In this document: piece after piece, positions 33,440 through 43,739 of the stretch
Position numbering within the stretch: the stretch's first letter is position 1
Layout: every line of letters begins with the position of its first letter
Origin: Liriodendron chinense
Lineage: Eukaryota > Streptophyta > Magnoliopsida > Magnoliales > Magnoliaceae
Direction: 5' to 3'
Assembly (NCBI GenBank): GCA_003013855.2
Contig: PVNU02003862.1
Location: forward strand, 1,178,001-1,242,000
DNA length: 64,000 bases
Position numbers and translations under genes: made by a program
Notes under the pieces: generated by a model
The model's database searches: none
What the model was told of the DNA's origin: nothing
What the model saw: the letters and a program-made list of their open reading frames with translations, nothing else

Positions 33440-34015
33440 CTACCTTGAATTTACAAGGCTTCTGGGATTCCTCAACTGGACTTCTTTGAATCCACGAGAG
33501 AAATCTTGAATCCACGAGACAAAAGCGGGAATAATTCCCAATAAATTTAAAATAATTTTATTGATTCTAAAAAATAAAATTACAACTCTTTAAATAAGGA
33601 AATCAAACCTAGGATGGAGTTTTAGACTTAAGACTCCCACTCAAACACCCTAAAAACATGACTTACTATAAATAATAAATTTATTATTTATAGACGACCT
33701 CTATTCCTACTAGATTTCATGGGTTTCGGCCAAAAATAGTAAGTGTTCAATCTGTCTCAACCACGTTATTCTCCTAACTTTCTAAGCCCTTTTCATGTTT
33801 GGTACAACTTATAGAACTCAAAAGGATAAAGAGATGTACTCAAACTAAAACTTACTATCTATATTAAAAAAACAAAATTAAATGAGTCTGATGGAATTTC
33901 GCAAATCGGTTGGCTTAAGTAGGTTTTCCTATCCCAAAATCATATATTATATGTCGAAAAACTCATCCCAGTTTGCGAGATACGCCTAATTTAAGGTACT
34001 GACCGTCCAAATCAT
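33440..34015. other. Foreign-looking segment inside the Gypsy element
   Basis: A 0.55-kb AT-rich stretch begins near TGATAACTACCTTGAATTT, contains a short duplication ('tgaatccacgaga' at about 33487 and 33510) and 'gggaataattcccaataaat', and differs in composition from the Gypsy sequence on both sides. It may be a nested solo LTR or other insertion. I could not find a target duplication. Confidence 0.4.
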
Positions 34016-34579
34016 TTCCACCTTCGATCAGGCTTTCTCTGGTCCATCCCTGACAGGAAGGTGCTCGATCCACATCCACGATCAGGAGGTTCTCGTGCTA
34101 CATTAGGTCTTTGGAAAAGAATCATGATTGACTCCCATGACTTCCTTGCCTAGGAACTTGAGGAGGCCTTTTGTCGATGTTTTCTTGACTGATGTTTCTG
34201 AAAATGACATAGTTTTTAGTATAACAAGATTTAATACTATGCCATTTGCAGTAAATCCCTCTTTTTAACTCCTTGGCCGAGAGAATCTTTTGATAATCAG
34301 GAAGTTTACTAAATTTGACCTCTAAAAGGATGTTGAAGATTGATGCTAGTTGAGGTCTTGTTCTCGAGGTATTTTAAGATGGGGCATTCATACAGCCATG
34401 TACCAATTACTTCTGCCATAACCGACTCATAACTAGTGTTATAGTCATCGTCCAACCATGTGGGGATTATCTCCGTCATGGCCAATTTGTAGTTCGGGTC
34501 ACGTAAAATGTGCCCTGTGATACACTCATCCAGTGCTTCTCCTCTCAGAAGATTTGTTCGTATTGAGTAACCCTAATTG

Positions 34580-35900
34580 AGAGTTTGAACAAATCTCCGA
34601 AGTGCATGCCCTCAAACTTCTTACGAAGCTCGAAGTCCATATCTTTTAAGGCGAGTTTGGAGAACTCAACCTCGGTAAGGATCATCAGGCAACGGTTCTT
34701 GGCGCCCTTGAATTGGGAAATAAATTGCTTGATCGTCTCTACAAGTAGCTATTGTAGCTTGGACAAGTCAGCAATGGACGCCTCAGGCTCAATTCTATGG
34801 AAGTGTATGTGAAACCTCTCCTCCATATCGCACCAGGTTTGGATTGAGTTGGCCAGGAGGCTTATATATCGCATGAAGGCTGCTCTTATTAGGGAGTTCC
34901 CAAAAATCTTGAGTTTCATAAAATCATTATGGGACACTTCACCACATTGCATGGTAAAACGATTGATATGCTCGATCGTGGAGGAATCCCCTTCTCCAGA
35001 GAAAATGGTAAATTTTGGGAACCTAAACACTCTAGGTAGCTCATGGTATTGATCTAACTAGTTGGGGTAAGGCTTTTTGTAAATTGGCCGGGTGATTCAC
35101 CGACTGTTCAGTTGGACTTTGTACTCTTAGATGAGCCCTATGACATGCCGTTGCAGTCCTTCCACATCGTCCTAGCCAGGCTGTTACTGCAACTACGTAG
35201 GGTATGACCATTGCGCCACGTGATTGACAACCGTCGGTGGAGGAATGATTGGAGGTTGCCCCTGGGGAGTATTTGCTTTGTGGTAACCACTTTGCATGGC
35301 TGGGCTAACCGGGGGTAAGCCCTCTCGGTACTATGCCCTCTAGACACCATGTTATATGGCCAGGCCGACTGGAGGTTGCATCTCGGGCGTTTCAACTCTT
35401 TGGTAGCCTTGATGTATGACTAGGCTGACCGGAGGTTGCCCCCCGTGGTATTCAGCCCTCAGGTAGCGTTGATGGACAGCCAGGCTGACCAGAGGCTACC
35501 ACCCCCTTAGTCCTCGGCCATAGAATAATGGTTATATTGCATTAGTTGGGCGGCCGATTGTTCCCCATAGTTATCAACGCCGATTGAGAATTGGCCCCCA
35601 TGTATATAAGAGTTTTAGGGGTTGATATTTTCCAGTTCGCCGTTTCTTCTTACCACCAATGGTGGTGGTATAGGACAACTTTGAGGTTCAATTCGATGGG
35701 TCCTTGTGGAGATTTCAGCCGGTCCTTCTGTCTCCGGTTCCTCTAGGTGACTGGGGGCAGACCGAATATTCATGCTTGATCTCTCGAATGTTTCTACTTG
35801 CACCCTAGTGCCTCCATCGATCTGCTGCATACAATCTTCCTTAGATGAAATGCACAATGAGCTCACCGAATGTCAACTGAAAAGAGGATCTTGCATCCAC
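34580..35900 (-). pseudogene. Gypsy gag remnant
   Basis: 35030-34749 reads FRFPKFTIFSGEGDSSTIEH, MQCGEVSHND and LLANSIQTWCDMEERFHIHF, a typical plant Gypsy gag (retrotrans_gag) stretch. After a stop it continues ISQFKGAKNRCLMILTEVEF to about 34580. 35866-35615 (HLEEPETEGPAEIS) is the low-complexity N-terminal part. 35140-35520 carries three or four repeats of 'agccaggctgaccggaggtt' about 60-65 bp apart. Confidence 0.7.
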
Positions 35901-36058
35901 ATCGATGATGGGCTCAAATTGTTGACCCTCATCTTTAAGCTCTTTTGCAATGTCAATTATAGAACTAGCCTCTTTTTTTTTTTTTTTGGAGGCATTTTAT
36001 TCTATTGAGAAATAGTAAAGATTGCTTATTGGGTTCCACCAAGCATGTCAAAAGATAA

Positions 36059-36415
36059 TGTTTGTGTAATTTAATCAAACACGAGGCCACACCTGTTAGT
36101 AAAGACCTATATTTGGTTAACGTGTGTGATTACGATAGTGCGGGCATGTCGAAGTTGTACTCGTCTCAAGTTTGATTGAATGCTAGTGCTCCCCGCATTG
36201 AGATGGACCGATTAAGACTAAATTCAAGGACTTAATTGCCCTTTCAACCACCAATGGTTACAATGATTAGGTGATTTACAGAGTAGGGGGGTTAGTCATT
36301 TCAAATGGATTCTTTTTGCCTTGTGTTCATGACTTTTCTTTCCCTTGTAATTGCAATCTTTGTACTTCTTGATAGGATGAAAATGAACAAATTTAAAAAT
36401 AAATGGCTAAAAATA
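36059..36415 (-). repeat. 5' LTR fragment of the Gypsy element
   Basis: Aligns with 26583-26930 ('gaggccacacctgttag', 'gtgtgattacgatagtgc', 'ctcaaccaccaat' equivalents), then similarity stops at about 36415, so most of this LTR is gone. Internal to it (36031-36058) the minus strand reads GCTTGGTGGAACCCAATAAG, a possible but unconfirmed primer-binding site. Confidence 0.65.
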
Positions 36416-36830
36416 ATACCGATTTTATTGATATGTAATTGATGCTTAGCCATGATGTTCCACATGTCCAAGGTGGGTAAATAAGGTTCTTACATTGGAG
36501 GAGGTAAAACAGTGAAAGCTTCCGTAAAGAAGGGGCAAAAAAGTCTCTATGCCCTTTCATGGTTATTTTCTAACGTTTCTTAGCCGAAGTCAGCATGGGC
36601 ATGTATCTTCGCTCATATATGAAAAAGTTAGCTTTTTAGAAATAGTTTAAAAGTACATAATTATAATTTTTGGTCCAAAACTTAAGAGGTAGTGGCAATT
36701 GCAAAAATTCCAAAAATCTAAAGCTGCCCAATCTCATTTTCTGAGAATAATTTCTTTGAAGCAAACATGAAGGTCCTTCATCACTTGCAAGGACATCGGC
36801 TGCTCCGCATGAATAGATTTTGAGATATGG
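36416..36830. other. Junction segment between Gypsy LTR and NLR flank
   Basis: Nothing recognised. It begins where the truncated Gypsy LTR ends and leads into the NLR upstream modules. Confidence 0.35.
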
Positions 36831-38270
36831 GGCCCACCTGAATTGATCCTGATCGTGCCAGATAATCCCCTGCCCAAATAGACCATTTTTTCCACACATA
36901 CCCATGTGTTTCAAACCTTGATTTATGCTATGTGTCTATCCGAAATGCTATAACTACCCTGTTCTGGTACCTCAGTCTGTCCAGATGGTGGACTGCACCA
37001 ATCAGCAAAAAATATGCCACAACTACCACAGTGATGTTGGGAATCCAGGAGTTAAAGAGGTGTGGTGCCAGCCAGCTAGCAAGATATTTTCATCTCCCAA
37101 CTGCAGTGGGCTCTACAGGGTTGGCTGTATGGATCACTTCTAAATTGTTCGAAGTTTCTCTGGACCATTGTTTATGTACTCGACAATTAGACGTTTCTAA
37201 CCATCTGATCGGTTGTCCACGGTTCTACATTAAAAAAAAGGAATATGATTGACATCATCGAGAGGCTGTGGATCAGATTGTTAGGATTGTTGAGGTTTTT
37301 GGGCTGTGGCCCACTGTAGCAGGGCTCATGAGATGAAGCATAAATGCCTATGGTGTTACCTTGAATTGTGTCCCATCACCAAAACATGAAAAAGAAAGAA
37401 AAAGAAAAAATAATATGACCAGTTGCAATCACAATCACCTTACATTCTATGCTTGAAATTGGAGTGAACACAATTTGAGGTATCCGTTATGCAGAGCCTC
37501 CTTTCCTATTGAAATATTAAGCAGTTAAAAGTATCATCCATTGTCAAGGAAGGTGGGCCACCACACTGATGTTATTAAAGCAACAACACTGGCAGATTCT
37601 TGATGCTTTCCTTCATTCCTTGTGCTTTCTTTATCCTTTTCTTTTGATTCCCTTTTCTCCCACTTCATGGAAAATAGCATTTAGGCCATGATTTCATCAT
37701 TTTCCATTCTACGTCATCACCAATTTCAGTTGTTGGGGCATTTCCACTATACCAAGAAAAGATGGCAGAAGCATTTCTTTTTACTTTCCTTCAAGCAATG
37801 TGAATAAAAACAAGAAAAAAGAAACTACTATATGAAATATGGATCTTAAGAGGACAGGTCCTGTGTAGAAACGTGAGCTAGGGTTTATGCAATGCCACCC
37901 GTCCAACTGGTTCAACCCACCTTGAAAATGAGATGCCCTGAAAATCATGCCAATCCAACCATCAAGTGGGCAATCATGTGAATTTGGAGGCTTATGTTGT
38001 GACCCATTTAATGATTAGATTAGCCTGATCTTTTAAGGTGTCCAATTTTTAGGGTGGAGTACCTCCTGGACGGTTTAGATGCCATACATGCACTGTGATG
38101 GTCTGATTCTCATGCAGTGTCCTTGTACCCAATAGAGGGCGTTAGGGTTATTTGACACATATTCCTCAATCTTAATGCAGTGAACCCGATGGAGAACGGT
38201 TTCACACAAATGATTCCACAAATAACCGCTTAACAAATAGTTGAAAATTAGTTTCTCAGAAAACAATGTT
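36831..38270 (+). other. NLR 5' flanking modules, reference copy
   Basis: Blocks at 36855-37260, 37260-37600, 37620-37760 and 37920-38200 each have partners at 16.5-18.5 kb and/or 19.3-23.4 kb in the same relative order. The 37630-37750 block (poly-pyrimidine, 'tctcccacttcatggaaaat') resembles a promoter/5' UTR and is followed by a short relic reading frame that looks like an NLR start. Confidence 0.55.
37763..37804 (+). pseudogene. Possible relic of an NLR N-terminus
   Basis: The short frame MAEAFLFTFLQAM then TGA begins with the 12 bases ATGGCAGAAGCA that also begin the intact NLR at 39153 (MAEAVVSALLQVI). The CTTCAAG that follows is shared too. It may be the start of a lost NLR copy, an upstream ORF of the present gene, or chance. 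The sequence after it is not NLR-like. Confidence 0.35.
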
Positions 38271-38289
38271 TTCTTATTGATCGGTGATG

Positions 38290-38725
38290 GAAAAGCTTTT
38301 TGGGCTCCACCATGATGTATGTATTTTATCCATCCCTTTTGTCAGCTCATTTTAAGGCATGAGCCAAAAAATGAAATAGATCCAAATCTCAGGTGGACCA
38401 CACGACAGGAAACAGTGGTGATTGAACACCCACCATTAAAATAGTTCCTAGGGCCCACTGCAATGTTTATTTTCCATCCAGTTGATTAGGTCACACAGAC
38501 CGGGATGAGGAGAAAACACAAATATCAGCTTGATCCAAAACTTTTGTGGCCCTCAAGAAGTTTTTAGTGGTAGGTGTTTCAATCACCACTGTTTCCTGTG
38601 TGGTGTGGTCTGCCTGAGATTTGGATCTGCCTCATTTTGGGATAAAGCCCTAAAATGAGCTAGCAAAACGGATGGATGGCATGGACGAAAACATACATCA
38701 TTGTGGGACCCACAGCAGTGACCAG
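38290..38725. repeat. Window-wide dispersed repeat, intact foldback copy
   Basis: Starts 'gggctccaccatgatgtatg', continues 'catccctttt', 'cattttaaggcatgagcc' and 'aatctcaggtggaccacac', and ends with the inverse order 'aaaatgagctagcaaaacgg', 'acatacatcattgtgggacc'. The outer 100 bases of each end are inverted repeats. A good reference copy of this family. Confidence 0.65.
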
Positions 38726-39120
38726 TGCAGACCTCGGTACTGGAGGGTCACCGAATCCGAGTCCAATCCAAACAAGCCCTTAAAAATAAATAGCACTTAG
38801 GATGAGAGTTTGTCAAGGTCATCAAGTCAAGTCAGTACTCGCAAAAATCACCAGCAGCTGGACATATGAGGTTAGGACCATCTACTTGCTGGCACACCAG
38901 ACCAATCCTAATCCACGTAGATGTGCCGCATGTAAGCCGGAGACAGGCAATTATGTCAACTCACGTGTTGGGCTCTCATTGGCTTATTATATGGTGAAGA
39001 ATCTAAGATAGATGCAACATATAAAGGCAATAATAGAAGAGGATAAGATAGATGGTATAGGATAATCTTGTATGTGATCTTGAGATCCTTCTCATTCCTT
39101 TACTTCGAACATCTCTAATT

Positions 39121-39143
39121 TTTTCATCTGATTTCCCTGTTAG
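39121..39143 (+). promoter_or_regulatory. Possible 3' splice site in the NLR 5' UTR
   Basis: The pyrimidine-rich 'ttttcatctgatttccctg' followed by TTAG|GAACAAGG lies 10 bases before the NLR ATG and resembles an intron acceptor. If used, a 5' UTR exon lies upstream, perhaps near 37.6-37.8 kb. ATATAAAGG at 39019-39027 is the alternative, a TATA box for an unspliced leader. Neither is proven. Confidence 0.3.
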
Positions 39144-39152
39144 GAACAAGGA

Positions 39153-42100
39153 ATGGCAGAAGCAGTTGTATCCGCCCTTCTTCAAGTGATTATCGAAAAA
39201 CTAGCCTCCCCAATCCTAGAACAGTGTGAACTGTTGTGGGGTGTTCGCGAGGAGATGGAAAATCTAAGAAGTAAGTTATCAACGATACAAACTGTGCTTG
39301 AAGATGCGGAGGAGCAGCCAGTAAAGAGCAAGGCCCTGCAGAATTGGCTGGGAAAGCTTAAAGACGTGGCTTATGATGCAGATGACATATTGGATGAGTT
39401 CACAACAGAAGTGGAAGTGGAAGCTAAGCACAGAAAAGTGGATATTGGGGATTGCATTATGAAGGTATGCAACTTCTTTTCGCCATCCAACCCTCTGGTG
39501 TCCCGTTCAAATATGGGACATAAGATTAAGGAGATAGGACGGAGATTAGATGCGATTGTTGAGGAGAGGTCTAAATTCCATTTGAGAGAGGGAGAACGGG
39601 TGTTGGAGATTAGAGGCCGAGAACAAACTGACTCATTTGTAATCAAGTCAGATGTTTATGGAAGGGAGGAAGATAAAAAAAAGGTAATGGAATTACTGAT
39701 TAGTGAGGAAAATGGAGAGGATGTTACAGTCATCCCCATAGTCGGTATGGGGGGCCTTGGGAAGACCACACTTGCTCAATTCGCTTACAATGATGAGAAG
39801 GTAGAGAAGCATTTTGATGTGAGAATGTGGGTTTGTGTGTCGGATGATTTCGATGTGAGGCGGCTAACAAAAGCAATTTTAGAGTCTGCTACTGATAGTA
39901 AATGTAATCTCCTGGATATGGATTTACTGCAGCGTCGGCTCCGAGAAAAGCTGAGTGGGAAGAAGTTTTTACTTGTGTTGGATGACGTCTGGGATGAAAA
40001 TCCCGAGAACTGGGATCGATTGAATAAATTTCTCAGACGAGGTGCGAGGGGTAGTAAAATCATAGTAACTACCCGTAGTGAAAAGGTTGCTTCAATCATG
40101 GGCACTCTCCCTTCACACCATTTGCCAAGATTATCAGACGATGATTGTTGGTCTCTGTTCAAGCAACGAGCGTTTGGGCAAGGACGACAAGAACATCCAA
40201 ACCTGGTAATGCTTGGAAAGGAAATTGCGAAGAAGTGCGGGGGCATCCCTTTGGCGGCGAAGGCGCTTGGAAGCTTGATGCGCTTTAAAACAGAGGAAAG
40301 AGAGTGGTTGTTTGTGAAAGAAAGTGAAATTTGGAATCTACCCGAAGAACAGAATCACATTTTACCTGCTCTAAGTTTGAGTTATTATCATCTGCCATCA
40401 CATTTGAAACAATGTTTTGCATATTGCTCATTATTTCCAAAAGATTATGAAATTGAAAAGGGGAAACTGATCCAACTTTGGATGGCTGAAGGTTTCATTC
40501 AATCATCAGGCGGAATTAAACAGATGGAAGACATCGGAGGAGAGTATTTCAATAATCTATTATGGCAGTCCTTCTTTCAAGATGTTGAAAAAGACGTTTA
40601 TGGGAATATAGTACGGTGCAAGATGCATGACCTCGTGCATGATCTTGCATGCTCTGTTGCAGGGAATGAGTGCTCGATTGTGCAGGTCAAGAATGCAGTA
40701 AGTATCCCAAGCATATCTTCCCGCCGTTTGTCCTTGGAGTACATCAAGAATGCATCCTATTATACAGGTGAAGAATGCGTCCTAACAGTCCCAAAGGTCT
40801 CAAGGAATGCAAAGAATTTGCAAACACTGCTTCTGCTTAGAAGAGATACTTGGAGTGAAGTGAACATCCCTTGTAATCTTTTGGTACATTTTATGTGCTT
40901 ACGCGTGCTAGATTTAAGCCATGCGAATGTCACCAAAGAGTTGTTGGTTTCAATTGGCAAGTTGAAACACTTACGATACCTTGACCTGTCTTATACATTA
41001 ATAGAAGCCCTTCCTGAATCTATCAGCACTCTTCACAATTTGCAAACCTTGAGACTCTTGGGGTGCCATTCTCTTGAAAATTTACCCAGGGGCATGAGCA
41101 AAATGACTAGCCTAAGACACCTTGAAATCAGTCGATATTGTCGATTGACCCAGATCCCAGCTAATATCGGAGAGTTAAAGTTCCTTCAGACCTTGCCAAT
41201 ATTCATCGTTGGTAAGGACAGTGGATGTGGTATAAGAGAGCTGAAAGGCCTAAACCTTCAAGGTGAATTGACCATTCGAAACCTCGAGAACATGATGTCT
41301 GCAGCAGATGCCCAGGAAGCAAACTTGAAGGAGAAGCCAAACCTTCGTATGTTACACTTTTCATGGGGTCAGGATATTGATCTTAGGTTGGAAGGAAACA
41401 TTGAGCAAACCCTCAAAGGTCTCCAACCACATCAAAATCTCAAAAGGTTGGTGGTGGAAGGGTATTTGGGTGTCAGATTTCCACATTGGATGAGTTCTAC
41501 ATTGGTTCCAAATCTGGTTGAAATCTTACTTATCAATTGCAGAAGATGTGAACAGCTCCCCCCGCTCGGCCAATTACCATTCCTTAAGGTTCTTAAGGTA
41601 TGTGGAATGGATGCTGTGAAATCTATTGGCAACCATTTCTATGGCGAAAATGTCATGGAGGCATTCCCGTCACTGAAAGAACTCACCTTGGAAGACATGC
41701 CTAATTTAGAGGGGTTAGGATTCAATGGAAGAATACTCCCCTGCCTTAACCAATTACTTGTCAACAGATGCCCAAAGTTGATGATGCTTCCACGCCTTCA
41801 ATCTCTAAAAGACTTGGCATTGAGTGGTTTTGAGGAGCTAAGGTCACTGCCGGATGGGTTGTTGCGAAACCATACCCGTCTCTCAGCCCTATATATTAGT
41901 GAATGCCCAAAGCTTGAGACTCTATCGAGGGAGCTTGTAAACCTTGCTGCTCTCGCGTCTCTTCGTATTGTTGAGTGTGGAAAGCTGGTATCGTTGCCGG
42001 AGGAGTTACAAAACCTCACCTCTCTCCGTTCGCTGGTAATTGAGAAGTGTGATGGTCTAACATCCTTGAGACTACAAGGCTTGAGCTCTCTTGAAGATCT

Positions 42101-42971
42101 TTCCATTCATGACTGTCAAAGCTTAATGAGTTTGGAGCTGCAAAACCTCACTGCCTTACAATCCTTGCAGATAAATTCATGTCCAGAGCTGGCTTCTTTA
42201 CCAGATGGTGTGCAACACCTAGCCTCCCTTCAAAGATTTTCCATCAGCGACTGTCAGAAGTTGGCATCTTTGCCAGAAGAGCTACAACATGCCACAACAG
42301 TACAAGTGCTAGATATCTATAAATGCCCAAGTCTAACAGCTCTGCCGGAGTGGATAGGAAACCTGTCCTCGCTTCGAAATTTGGGGATTGGTGGTTGTGA
42401 TAAATTGGCATGTTTGCCATCCAGGTTGCAACTCCTAACTAACCTCCAACTTCTAAGAATCCATGGGTGGCCAAGTCTAACAACTTTGCCTGAGTGGATA
42501 GGAAACCTGTCCTCGCTTCGACGTTTGGGGGTTAGCGGTTGTGATAATTTGGCATGTTTGCCATCCGGGTTGCAACTCCTAACAAATCTCGAAAGTCTAA
42601 GTATCATAAACTGTCCCCAATTAGAGAAGCGATGCGAGAAGGAGAAAGGTGACGATTGGCACAAGATAGCACACATCCCAGATATCCTGATTGGAGAAAT
42701 TGACATTGAATCTGAATCCCTGAGAGGAGGCAAAAGGTGTGGATGTCAGTTGGAGTTGGAGAGGAGATGCATCGACGCTCTACTTCCTACCTCTTCCTTC
42801 CATTGTATGTACCACTCCTTAACCCTATCTTTGCTTTTTTATTTTGGAATTTTTACTGCAAAGCTTCTTCTTAGTATTATGATTTTACCAAAATTTTCCT
42901 TAGGGCCTGTTTGGTTTTTGGATTACAACGGTAATTTGCTAGAAATGGGTGATGATTACTTACCCTTCTAA
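39153..42971 (+). CDS. CC-NB-LRR (CNL) disease resistance-like protein, 1272 aa
   Basis: A cytosolic or membrane-associated NLR immune receptor of the RGA/RPP13-like CNL type, expected to recognise a pathogen effector and oligomerise when ADP is exchanged for ATP. Rx-type coiled coil at residues 1 to about 150, with an EDVID-like DVAYDADDILDEF at 71-83. NB-ARC: P-loop GMGGLGKTT 198-206, kinase-2 LLVLDDVW 273-280, RNBS-B SKIIVTTR, GLPL-type CGGIPLAAKAL 362-372, RNBS-D from CFAYCSLFPKDY at 421, and MHD at 491-493. Leucine-rich repeats run from about 560 to 1165, ending LEKRCEKEKGDDWHKIAHIP, the usual CNL terminus. About 85 extra residues follow, including a hydrophobic stretch. They may be read-through of an intron, since TTCCATT|GTATGTACC (donor about 42804) would be a good splice site. 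The N-terminal 1160 residues have no stop or frameshift in a single exon, so the gene is probably functional. Confidence 0.93.
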   Translation: MAEAVVSALLQVIIEKLASPILEQCELLWGVREEMENLRSKLSTIQTVLEDAEEQPVKSKALQNWLGKLKDVAYDADDILDEFTTEVEVEAKHRKVDIGDCIMKVCNFFSPSNPLVSRSNMGHKIKEIGRRLDAIVEERSKFHLREGERVLEIRGREQTDSFVIKSDVYGREEDKKKVMELLISEENGEDVTVIPIVGMGGLGKTTLAQFAYNDEKVEKHFDVRMWVCVSDDFDVRRLTKAILESATDSKCNLLDMDLLQRRLREKLSGKKFLLVLDDVWDENPENWDRLNKFLRRGARGSKIIVTTRSEKVASIMGTLPSHHLPRLSDDDCWSLFKQRAFGQGRQEHPNLVMLGKEIAKKCGGIPLAAKALGSLMRFKTEEREWLFVKESEIWNLPEEQNHILPALSLSYYHLPSHLKQCFAYCSLFPKDYEIEKGKLIQLWMAEGFIQSSGGIKQMEDIGGEYFNNLLWQSFFQDVEKDVYGNIVRCKMHDLVHDLACSVAGNECSIVQVKNAVSIPSISSRRLSLEYIKNASYYTGEECVLTVPKVSRNAKNLQTLLLLRRDTWSEVNIPCNLLVHFMCLRVLDLSHANVTKELLVSIGKLKHLRYLDLSYTLIEALPESISTLHNLQTLRLLGCHSLENLPRGMSKMTSLRHLEISRYCRLTQIPANIGELKFLQTLPIFIVGKDSGCGIRELKGLNLQGELTIRNLENMMSAADAQEANLKEKPNLRMLHFSWGQDIDLRLEGNIEQTLKGLQPHQNLKRLVVEGYLGVRFPHWMSSTLVPNLVEILLINCRRCEQLPPLGQLPFLKVLKVCGMDAVKSIGNHFYGENVMEAFPSLKELTLEDMPNLEGLGFNGRILPCLNQLLVNRCPKLMMLPRLQSLKDLALSGFEELRSLPDGLLRNHTRLSALYISECPKLETLSRELVNLAALASLRIVECGKLVSLPEELQNLTSLRSLVIEKCDGLTSLRLQGLSSLEDLSIHDCQSLMSLELQNLTALQSLQINSCPELASLPDGVQHLASLQRFSISDCQKLASLPEELQHATTVQVLDIYKCPSLTALPEWIGNLSSLRNLGIGGCDKLACLPSRLQLLTNLQLLRIHGWPSLTTLPEWIGNLSSLRRLGVSGCDNLACLPSGLQLLTNLESLSIINCPQLEKRCEKEKGDDWHKIAHIPDILIGEIDIESESLRGGKRCGCQLELERRCIDALLPTSSFHCMYHSLTLSLLFYFGIFTAKLLLSIMILPKFSLGPVWFLDYNGNLLEMGDDYLPF
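42329..42616 (+). repeat. 144-bp in-frame LRR duplication in the NLR
   Basis: AAGTCTAACAGCTCTGCCGG at 42329 and AAGTCTAACAACTTTGCCTG at 42473 start two units of exactly 144 bp (48 residues, two LRRs). In both units SLT(A/T)LPEWIGNLSSLR, then GGCD/SGCD and LACLPS(R/G)LQLL recur. The unit is a multiple of three and keeps frame, so it lengthens the solenoid by two repeats. Confidence 0.85.
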
Positions 42972-43059
42972 TTGTGTGATGACATGCCTTTTGTGGGCTA
43001 AACTGGCCTAGATACTTCGTCTTTTTTTTTTTTTTAAAGATGAAGTCAAGCATTTGTGG

Positions 43060-43731
43060 ATTGGTGGTTGTGATAAATTGGCATGTTTGCCATCCGGGTT
43101 GCAACTCCTAGCTAACCTCCAACTTCTAAGAATCCATGGGTGGCCAAGTCTAACGACTTTGCCTGAGTGGATAGGAAACCTGTCCTCGCTTCAACGTTTG
43201 GGGGTTAGCGGTTGTGATAATTTGGCATGTTTGCCATCCGGGTTGCAACTCCTAACAAATCTCGAAAGTCTAAGTATCATAAACTGTCCCCAATTAGAGA
43301 AGCGATGCGAGAAGGAGAAAGTGAGGATTGGCACAAGATAGCACACATCCCAGATATCCTGATTGGAGAAATTGAAATTGAATCCGAATCCCTGAGAGGA
43401 GGCAAAAGGTGTGGATGTCAGTTGGAGTTGGAGAGGAGATGCATCAATGCTCTACTTCCTACCTCTTCCTTCCATTGTATGTACCACTCCTTAACCCTAT
43501 CTTTGCTTTTTTATTTTGGAATTTTTACTGCAAAGCTTCTTCTTAGTATTATGATTTTACCAAAATTTTCCTTAGGGCCTATTTGGTTTTTGGATTACAA
43601 CGGTAATTTGCTAGAAATGGGAAATGATTACTTACCCTTCTAATTGTGTGATGACATGCCTTTTGTGGGCTAAACTGGCCTAGATACTTCATCTTTTTTT
43701 TTTTTTTTAAGATGAAGTCGAGCATTTGTGG
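43060..43731 (+). pseudogene. Tandem duplicate of the NLR 3' end
   Basis: This 672-bp block repeats 42387-43059 with about 15 differences (about 98% identical by my count). It covers the last three or so LRRs, the C-terminal tail and the 3' flank including the poly-T. A one-base deletion in the GAAAGGTGA region (near 43320) shifts the frame after KRCEKEK, so the copy could encode only 95 residues. It starts without an ATG of its own in context and lacks CC and NB domains. It is best seen as an extra 3' fragment, possibly transcribed as part of the NLR 3' UTR. Confidence 0.88.
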
Positions 43732-43739
43732 GCCTACAT

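Larger units (their letters stand above)
26583..36415 (-). mobile_element. Degenerate Ty3/Gypsy retrotransposon
   Basis: Minus-strand domains follow the Gypsy order from right to left: gag (about 35900-34580), a linker/protease region (about 33400-31750), reverse transcriptase (31719-30750), RNase H (30707-29900) and integrase (29384-28700). LTR fragments at 26583 to about 28.3 kb and 36059-36415 share TGTTTGygyAATTyAATCAAAC and 'ctcaaccaccaat' blocks in the same orientation. The right (5') LTR is truncated. Many stops and frameshifts and a catalytic YIDD-to-YIND change make it dead. The RT-integrase style suggests a non-chromovirus plant Gypsy (Tat-like), which is inference. No intact frame longer than about 100 residues remains. 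Confidence 0.85.

Noticed and set aside
39371..42733. Several minus-strand frames of 66-153 codons
   Set aside because: They are shadows of the NLR coding sequence and run antisense through its conserved motifs.
43227..43643. 138-residue frame downstream of the NLR
   Set aside because: It is the frameshifted 3' duplicate: its second half equals the NLR tail and its first half is out of frame. Not a separate gene.
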